A stretch of 13,856 nucleotides of DNA from Rhypophila decipiens (lineage: Eukaryota > Ascomycota > Sordariomycetes > Sordariales > Naviculisporaceae): positions 1 through 13,856 of the forward strand of contig MU858397.1 in the NCBI GenBank assembly GCA_033297075.1. The letters are read 5' to 3'. A program made the position numbers and the translations under genes. Below are positions 7,979 through 13,856 of this stretch, piece after piece (position 1 is the first letter of the stretch; each line of letters begins with the position of its first letter). Below the pieces are notes generated by a model. The model saw only the letters and a list, made by a program, of their open reading frames with translations, was not told the DNA's origin and did not search any database.

Positions 7979-8926
7979 ATGCTCGCCAGCATCCTCACTG
8001 GAGCTCTGCTCCTCCTCTCGGCGGCCCCTGCCATCCTCGCCGCCAAGCCCTCTCCTGGATGCGGAAAAGCCCCCAAGCTAATCACCTCGTCCGCCTCCAC
8101 ACCCCCGGGCCTAACCATCCAAGTCAACAACAAGAACCGCCAGTACTTTGTCAAGCTCCCCGCCAACTACGACAATACCCACCCTTACCGGCTAATCTTC
8201 GCCATGCATCCCGTCGGCGGGAGCGGCCAGCAAATCGCCACCGGCTCCGGCATTAGCGCCTACTACGGCCTGCCGAATTTAATCAACGACACCGTCGGGG
8301 CAATCTACGTCGCGCCGACCGGTCTAAGCGGTGCCCTCGGGGTAGGCTGGTGGAACAACGGCGGCGAAGACGTAAGCTTTGTCAAGTCGCTCATCCAAAC
8401 CATAGAAAACGACGTCTGCATCGACCAGAACCTTCGTTTCTCCACTGGATTCTCTCACGGCGCGGCAATGAGCTTCATCCTTGCTTGTGCACTGGGTAAA
8501 GACCTCCGCGCAGTGGCTGTCTTGTCCGGGTCGCCGCAGATCAGCGGGACTTGCCCCGGTGGTACGGAGCCTGTGGCGTGGTACCAGCAGCATGGGACGA
8601 GGGATCAGGTATTGCCCATTGCAGGGGCGAGACAGATGCGCGATCGGTTCTTGAAGAATAACGGGTGTGCGGCCAAGGAGGCCAAGGAGCCTGCGAGGGG
8701 ACAGGCGCATATCAAGACTGTTTACGAGTGTCAGAAGGAGTATCCTACTACTTTTGTTGCTTTTGATGGGTGAGTTTACTTTCTTTCTGGTTGGAGTATC
8801 TGTGATGTGCATTTGGCTGACAACTGTGTGTTTCATAGTGACCATACCCCTTCGCCCAAGGACCCTGGTGCTGCAAAGACCTTTTCCGACACGTATACGT
8901 GGGAGTTCTTTTCGCAGTTCACGTAG
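7979..8926 (+). CDS. Secreted feruloyl esterase (CE1-like, type D), two exons
   Basis: The gene model is join(7979..8769,8839..8926), 292 residues. The 69-bp intron has donor GTGAGT (8770), branch CTGAC (8817-8821) and acceptor CATAG (8838), and splits the Gly264 codon. Residues 1-21 are a signal peptide, followed by the PGCGKAP start typical of these enzymes. The alpha/beta-hydrolase triad is visible: Ser159 in GFSHG (157-161), Asp209 in HGTRDQ and His266 in GDHTPSP; the HPVGGSG loop (76-82) fits the oxyanion side. Family members cleave ferulic acid esters of arabinoxylan or pectin outside the cell; related enzymes act as acetylxylan esterases, so the exact substrate is inferred. The C-terminus WEFFSQFT is the usual family end, with no carbohydrate-binding module. 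It converges with the caspase-like gene. Confidence 0.9.
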
Positions 8927-9028
8927 ATGACAGGTTTTGCGGTGGGGGCAGAGTATTGTACGTGGAGTTTGGGAGGATCAATTTCGTCAGAAAGGGTTAT
9001 GGAAAACTCTTTCTACAAAAGGAAATGC

Positions 9029-9034
9029 AATAAA
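9029..9034 (+). terminator. Poly(A) signal of the esterase gene
   Basis: A canonical AATAAA lies about 100 bp after the esterase stop codon, well placed to direct cleavage and polyadenylation before the convergent gene begins at 9221. Confidence 0.5.
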
Positions 9035-9220
9035 TCACGACGCTGATTTCTTTCAGTTCTGAGATTCAAGGTCAAGATACCGCCTCACAGGGTCCCACTC
9101 GGTCTTTATGGTCCACTGCTCTATATCGTTAACCGCCAAATACTAAGCCGCTAGATAAACCTTGTACTACTTTAATTAACAAGGACTAATCCTTTTTAAC
9201 CAGACACCTGCGAACGTTCA

Positions 9221-10474
9221 TCATGATTCCAATAGCGCCGCCATAGCAAGTACCATGCTCGATAGACTTGAATCAACAGCAGCTACGGCCTCTTTGACCG
9301 CGCCCAGCCGATCCGCGTCGGGCTCAGAAGACCCGCCTTGCTCGGAGCCTTGGTTGGACGTGACCTTGACACATTTTGTTGGTAACGGGCAATTCCGGAG
9401 CCATTGCTGTGCGGCCCTCGCATCCGCGGCGTCCAGTGAATCTGGAATGGAAAGCTGTATATTGATTGCTCGCTCCGGTGTTGGCTTGGTAGACGTGGCC
9501 CGTTGCCTTCTCGATGTTGCCGAAAGTGGCCACAGGTGAATGCTGGAGGCGTTCCGTACCGAGGGCAGGATGCAATGGACTGGTGTTGGCTTCTGCGTGT
9601 CGTCTCGAGGTATTTCCTTGAGGAACATTCTGTCCTGAGAAGGACCTAAAGGTTTGGTATAGTCGAAACCATGCGGGATGGTGTAGCCGGTGAGCATAGC
9701 AGCGTGCAGTGTAGAGACTGAGAAGGGCCCAAGCTTTGCCAGATCCTCGAGGCAAGCTGCCAGAGCCCCAGTGAAAGAGGAAGGACCCGCGTATGCGACC
9801 GTGTCCAAGCCAGTAGCACACAGCATTTCCGAAGCTCCTCTGGGACTGGTCGGGACAATACCAGTGCTCGCGTAGCAGCAGTCCAAGATGAACAACTTGT
9901 CTGCCGATGCCCTTTGGACGAAATCATGGAATGGGTTCCACAGGACTGAACAAACGGTGTTTCTGTTGTAGCCTTTGCCTTGACTGCAGTTCAACAGCGT
10001 CAGCTTCGTACTTTCTCTCTCCAAGACATTGAATTCAAATTCCACTCACTTCCCCAAACTGAGCCCCCGAACCCAAGGTGGATGCGTATAGATGGAATAA
10101 CGGCCCCCATGTCCGCCATAATAGAGAATCAACAATGCTTCGTCATGGTCATATGCCCCAACCCATTTCTGCAATCTTTGCCCCAGTTGGATATCAGACT
10201 CCTTTACGGGTATGGTAAAGTGTTCGACTTGGAATCCGTAGTCCACTTCAAAAACCTCTCCCAAGCGCTGAACCTGTTTGGGCAAGTCGACCAGGTCAGA
10301 GTGTTCCCACTGCAGAAGCAGGACATGGACTCTGCCAGTGGTGTACTTGGAAAGGTTCCCGTCTGCTCTGGACCTGCGGTCAGCTTCCTTGGTCAAGCCG
10401 TCGATGACTCTGTCGAAAAGTTGTTGTTGCTCATCGCCTGGAGGTCCTGTTTGCTGCCGAGATGTCGCCGACAT
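9221..10474 (-). CDS. Caspase-like (peptidase C14) protein, two exons
   Basis: The gene model is complement(join(9221..9983,10050..10474)), 395 residues. The 66-bp intron (9984-10049) has donor GTGAGT, branch CTGAC (9999-10003) and acceptor CTGCAG. Its length is a multiple of three, but it carries an in-frame TGA two bases into the intron, so only spliced mRNA gives the whole protein. Exon 1 holds the histidine motif ILYYGGHGG (116-124, His122). Exon 2 holds the cysteine motif FILDCCYAS (173-181), where Cys178 aligns with the nucleophile of the caspase/metacaspase DxC motif. A predicted beta-strand precedes each motif, as in the fold. After about residue 250 there is a variable tail and an Ala/Leu-rich C-terminal helix. 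Such proteins act as cysteine proteases in stress responses or cell death; the substrate is unknown. No metacaspase Pro/Gln-rich N-terminus is seen, so it looks like an orphan caspase homologue. Confidence 0.82.
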
Positions 10475-11020
10475 GATGAGTGCGTGGGTGGTCGAAGAGT
10501 CAAGATTGTGCCAAGGAACTCTAGTTTAACGGCGGGGATGATAATGAAGAGGCCTTGAAGAACAGGAAAAGACATCACCCCGGAGCGGTCGAAATTTTCA
10601 GTCGGCGAGGAAGCATGCTCGGCTCAAATACGTTCGCTCAGATTTAGTTTAATAAAACTGAATTTTAGGGTTTTGGGAACTTTCTCTCCCAAAGACCCTA
10701 TCCCGAAGTTTGAGTTCCTTTCTGAAAGTTAATGAAGCACATCGTGATTCTTTCTGAACCTTATCAAAACCGAGGCTCCTCGGACCGTGGAGATTGGAGC
10801 CACGCATGCAGCCTCAGCGAGGATACCTCTTTATCCGGAGGGAATGAGATGCCAGTTCAAGCAGGTTGGGACAACCCAGGGTTCTTGCATGTGGCTTATA
10901 GATCACTTTGTTAAAACATTTTTATTCGCAGAAATGTCACCCTTACTGGCTAGCAGAACGCCTATTTCACAGTTCATCAACACCTTTTATGGTTGCATGC
11001 TAGGCCTGCCCCTTCATGAA
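10475..11020. other. Intergenic region between caspase-like and F-box genes
   Basis: This is the upstream flank of the caspase-like gene (minus) and the 3' flank of the F-box gene (minus). No gene is seen. An imperfect hairpin (10668-10678 with 10687-10698) lies in a T-rich stretch. A 231-codon plus-strand ORF starting at 10787 runs antisense over the F-box gene tail and is not supported. Confidence 0.45.
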
Positions 11021-12008
11021 TCATGTTCCGCATCGCGTTACAGGACCAGTCCCTCTCGTCAATACCACCAACTCAACGCCCGCTCGTTTGCACATCCCGA
11101 GATAAGGTTCATCTCCCAAAGCTACCAAATGCGGAGTCAAACTCCCAGCCACAAGCTCGAGACGTGCCAAACTCTGAAAATGCCACTGTTGGTGGTGCTC
11201 GAGAAAGCTTCCAGACCCACTACTTCCCTTCCCCACTGCCAGAGCATTCACGAGATCCTGCCAGAGAACTACGAAATTGGCGCTGGCGACGGTATCCACT
11301 CCCACCAAACTCAGAATCTGAAGTTTATTCGGGGCCGAGAAGATATCACCGAGAATGGAAGTCCTCATATTTCTCCATCTCGTAAAATGAGTACTCGGTC
11401 CCAAAGGCTCTTCGTGGCTGTTGTTTGGGCCAGGGAAGTCAAGGGGAGTACAAATTCCAGCAGTGAATGGCTAGTCTTGTGAGGTTCCGGAACGGCGACA
11501 GAGTTACCGATATCATGTCTTGGTTTCCATATAGATACAGGCCAAGCTTCGCATTTGCATAGATACATATTCCGAGGTATATCCTTTCAAGAGTGGCTGA
11601 TGCAGGGGACTCGGTCAGGGCAGAAAGGACTTGTCTGGCAATTCTCGTGTGCACTTTGATTTTCTCACTTGAGAGCTTTTCCCTGTCATACGATAATTGT
11701 TCAGTTGCTATTGGATGAACGTCGGGGTAGGTTTCAATGTCGACTGGGACGAGGCCCGGGCAGAGATACTGGGGCCCGGATCCTCGATCCCTAGTGACGT
11801 ATATCGAGTCCTGGTCCACCCAGGTGAGTTTCTGATCCCTAGTGACGTATATCGAGTCCTGGTCCATCCAGGTGCGGTTCTGGTAGAAAAAGTCGTCATC
11901 GTCGTCGCGGTAGAAGCAGGCGATTATGACTGTCTGGAGGGCGATACAGGGGGTGAGGTATTTTGATAGGATGTAGTCAGTAGTGTCAAATCGGGATAAC
12001 CAGTGACT
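11021..12008 (-). pseudogene. Out-of-frame continuation of the F-box/leucine-rich gene
   Basis: After the F-box ORF, the second frame stays open from 12008 to 11439 and reads like its continuation, with leucine-rich segments such as ILSKYLTPCIALQTVII and LSPFRNLTRLAIHCW. A third segment, in the original F-box frame, is open from 11470 to 11021 (KLQILSLVGVD, LARLELVAGSL). Overlaps between successive open segments are only 85 bp (11924-12008) and 32 bp (11439-11470), so each frame change is tightly placed. Two explanations fit. One is two compensating one-base indels, a lost T near 11999 (GGTTATCC) and an extra C near 11445 (CTCCCCTT). The other is two introns with weak sites (for example GTCACT...CTCCAG, 74 bp, and GTACTC...CGAG, 58 bp). 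The indel model keeps more leucine-rich sequence and I prefer it, without excluding introns or assembly error. Confidence 0.55.
11786..11873 (-). repeat. 48-bp in-frame tandem duplication in the F-box gene
   Basis: Plus-strand 11786-11825 and 11834-11873 match at 39 of 40 positions with a 48-bp period. In the open minus-strand frame this doubles a 16-residue unit containing DQDSIYVTRD. The copies differ by one replacement (Met/Val) within the matched part. Being a multiple of three, the duplication does not disturb the frame. Confidence 0.85.
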
Positions 12009-13021
12009 TCAAAAGGGCAGTCGTGAAATATCATGGATGTGAGAGACCTGGCAAGAAGAGGCAGATTTGGGTCCCAGAACGGCCATCTTAGCCCTTTGCC
12101 TGTCATGCTTTCAACGCTATGTAACGTTGGTTCAGCCGGCATATGAAAACGGAACTGATATAAGCGAATAGTGCTCTGACTGAATATTAATGATTTCAAG
12201 GCCGGAGCGGAGTATAACAATCGAGTGTAGCTGTCAAGATCCACGATAGGTTCTGCTGCCCACGTGAGATGGACGAGCTTCGGAAACACTGTGGGATATT
12301 GTGGGACTGACTTGGGGATACTGCGCCCCCCAGCGTCATCAGGATGCTCGAATACCTCTGTGCTGGAGACTCCGAGGTCGGGGGAAATGGTTTGGACATA
12401 CTCTCTCATGATCTGGAATCCACGGGAGCACGGCTTCAAGAGGTCGACCAGTTGCAAGCGTGCACGGGTCAGCGTCTTTCTCGTGTAGTATAGTAGTAAG
12501 ATGACCCAATAGAAGTAGTGTCCCTTGTACGAGGACCACTCTATCCCATCGGGAATGAGAGTCAAAACCCATTTCGGATCAACCGGGCAACCGGCCCTCT
12601 CAATGACCTCCATACAGAATTGAGCCCATGCAGGAGGAGCTGGCGGGTGAGCAATATGTTGCCAACCGGGATCAAGATGATCAATCGATCTGACCAGCTT
12701 GCGCAGCTGGGGTCTCTTCGCCAGGGTCGTGACTAGAGACTGAATGGATCGCGGAGACCAACCCGCGTCTTGGCGTGGACGTTCTAGATGCCGAAACAAA
12801 GCCCTCTGGGCGTGGCTGCTGAGCTGCCTACAGGTAACTGCGGCATTCCTCTGATCATTGATAGAAATACAGCTGAATATGATAGTTAAGAACTCTGCGG
12901 GCAGTGATAACAAGGTAGGTGAGTTGCTAGGGCTCGCGACGGACGCTGTAGTATCTCGACGAGCGCTAATTTTTCGCGGCATCTTTGTATCGGTCTTCAT
13001 CTGACTGTAAATCTGAATCAC
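11924..13021 (-). CDS. F-box protein, N-terminal 365-residue open frame
   Basis: The frame opens at 13021; Met8 and Met14 are possible alternative starts. A basic, Ser-rich N-terminus precedes an F-box at about 37-79, recognisable by LLSLPAEFLTIIFS, the TCRQLSSHA core and RALFRHL. It is followed by a long region with leucine-rich-type segments (for example KLVHLTWAAE, ALKSLIFSQS, SLTSMIFHDC). F-box proteins bind Skp1 and bring substrates to SCF ubiquitin ligases; the downstream repeats usually choose the substrate, which cannot be told here. The last 25 or so residues (after EVTG) lose the leucine-rich pattern and end at a TAA, while another frame carries that pattern onward, so the true C-terminus is probably in the downstream segment. 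The full gene likely spans 11021-13021. Confidence 0.75.
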   Translation of the reverse strand: MIQIYSQMKTDTKMPRKISARRDTTASVASPSNSPTLLSLPAEFLTIIFSCISINDQRNAAVTCRQLSSHAQRALFRHLERPRQDAGWSPRSIQSLVTTLAKRPQLRKLVRSIDHLDPGWQHIAHPPAPPAWAQFCMEVIERAGCPVDPKWVLTLIPDGIEWSSYKGHYFYWVILLLYYTRKTLTRARLQLVDLLKPCSRGFQIMREYVQTISPDLGVSSTEVFEHPDDAGGRSIPKSVPQYPTVFPKLVHLTWAAEPIVDLDSYTRLLYSAPALKSLIFSQSTIRLYQFRFHMPAEPTLHSVESMTGKGLRWPFWDPNLPLLARSLTSMIFHDCPFEVTGYPDLTLLTTSYQNTSPPVSPSRQS

Positions 13022-13856
13022 TGATCAATGTGGTTTCGGCACTTGGATTGCCCGAACCACAGCTTGAATAAATATGGTGGCCAAGAAGGCAGGGTCTCGA
13101 GGCAGTTGCTGGATCGTGGTGTTGCCAGCAAGATTGGATGAGGCGTAGCCACCGGATTTTGATGAATGGTGAGGAGCTGATATATAACAGCGTTCAACCC
13201 CTCAGAGTCACAACAAAGCCTACAAACACATTAGACACGGTCTTTCTGGAAATTGCCAGGTTCGCGTTGTTCCGTGTCCTCTTTCAAGAACGAGCCGTCA
13301 CCAAAAATGGTGAAAGAATTCAGGCAGCCACTTCCGTGGTCAGCCAGCCAACTCATATCGACATTGCCGCAAAGGCTAGACCCAAGACCCATACAAACAG
13401 ATAAGCCTTATCAGAACCCAGCTCGAACCTTCTCGCACAATCACTCTTATCCCTAGCGCCGCCATCCGTCTCAACAATCCCAGGCTGCTCCGGAGGCGGA
13501 GGCGGGGACAGAGTATGGGGTCTCTTGATAACGTGCACTAGAGTATACAGTGGACCAGGCAATGTAAGTTACTTTATTAATACATTTCTATGATAAAAAC
13601 CACGGATCGACTTGACTTATTAAGGGCGTATTTGATAATATATCAAGGTATTTATATTGTGAGTAAGGGCCATGGTTAGGTAGTGCTGGACGCGCTAGTA
13701 GGAAATGGCAAGGCCTATACTTAACAAAATCGACGAACTGGAATCTAAGGATGAAGTGACAGCGAGCACCAAGAACCATACCACTCGGCCAAACCGTTCC
13801 TAAAAAGGAGCTCAAATTACAGAAGTTATCAGAACCTTCTGCAATTCAATGGTTAT
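13022..13856. other. Flank upstream of the F-box gene, no convincing gene
   Basis: One weak candidate is a 49-codon plus-strand ORF from the ATG at 13307 to 13456. It has a good start context (CACCAAAAATGG), a TATA-like run near 13180 and a CT-rich leader, but no recognised motif; it could be a first exon or noise. From 13560 to the end the DNA is AT-rich with nothing recognisable. Confidence 0.35.
13029..13061. promoter_or_regulatory. CGG-N12-CCG inverted dyad before the F-box gene
   Basis: The arms TGTGGTTTCGG (13029-13039) and CCGAACCACA (13052-13061) are inverted repeats with one extra base, placing CGG and CCG 12 bp apart. Inverted CGG triplets at fixed spacing are the usual target of Zn(II)2Cys6 regulators. 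The site lies 8-40 bp upstream of the F-box ATG, so it could equally form a leader hairpin. Confidence 0.25.

Noticed and set aside
8324..8845. 173-codon minus-strand ORF
   Set aside because: Antisense shadow of the esterase gene, whose triad, signal peptide and intron are all convincing.
9980..10558. 192-codon plus-strand ORF
   Set aside because: Antisense to the caspase-like exon 1 and intron; no motif seen.
10787..11482. 231-codon plus-strand ORF
   Set aside because: Antisense to the F-box gene tail; no recognisable motif, and the minus strand reads as leucine-rich coding sequence.
11708..11899. Repeated Thr/Arg-rich minus-strand ORF in the original F-box frame
   Set aside because: It is a shadow created by the 48-bp duplication; the neighbouring frame is open much further and continues the leucine-rich pattern.

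Overview
The window looks like genomic DNA of a filamentous ascomycete (Pezizomycotina). The evidence is short introns of 49, 66 and 69 bp with GTRAGT-type donors and CTRAY branch points, a HET-NACHT-WD40 incompatibility-type gene, a secreted feruloyl-esterase-like hydrolase, a fungal F-box gene and long AT- or CT-rich intergenic DNA. The species cannot be named from the sequence alone.

Layout. (1) 228-3492, minus: a two-exon NLR-like protein with an N-terminal HET domain, a central NACHT NTPase and a C-terminal WD40 array of nearly identical 42-residue repeats. It is the architecture of Podospora HET-E/HET-D. (2) 3493-6193: a 2.7-kb stretch without a convincing gene. It holds what looks like an LTR-retrotransposon remnant (about 4145-5111) packed with short-loop inverted repeats, then a compact three-stem dyad at 5303-5381, then the promoter and long leader of the next gene. 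(3) 6194-6820, plus: a small secreted preproprotein with a Kex2 site and four cysteines, of unknown function. (4) 7979-8926, plus: a two-exon secreted carbohydrate esterase of the feruloyl esterase (CE1-like) type with a complete Ser-Asp-His triad. (5) 9221-10474, minus: a two-exon caspase-like (peptidase C14) protein whose catalytic His and Cys lie on different exons. It converges on the esterase gene. (6) 11021-13021, minus: an F-box gene whose downstream leucine-rich part continues in two other frame segments. The frame changes twice and returns to the original frame, so the gene has either two weak introns or two compensating one-base indels. It also carries an in-frame 48-bp tandem duplication. 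(7) 13022-13856: no convincing gene; a CGG-N12-CCG dyad lies just upstream of the F-box start.

Together these genes do not form a known pathway. An incompatibility-type NLR, a caspase-like protease and an F-box protein within 13 kb are all families tied to self/non-self recognition, cell death or protein turnover, but a joint role is only an inference. The two secreted proteins (Kex2-processed small protein and esterase) fit a saprotrophic or plant-associated lifestyle. The most striking directly visible signal is the WD40 array, where differences between repeat copies are concentrated in five codons.
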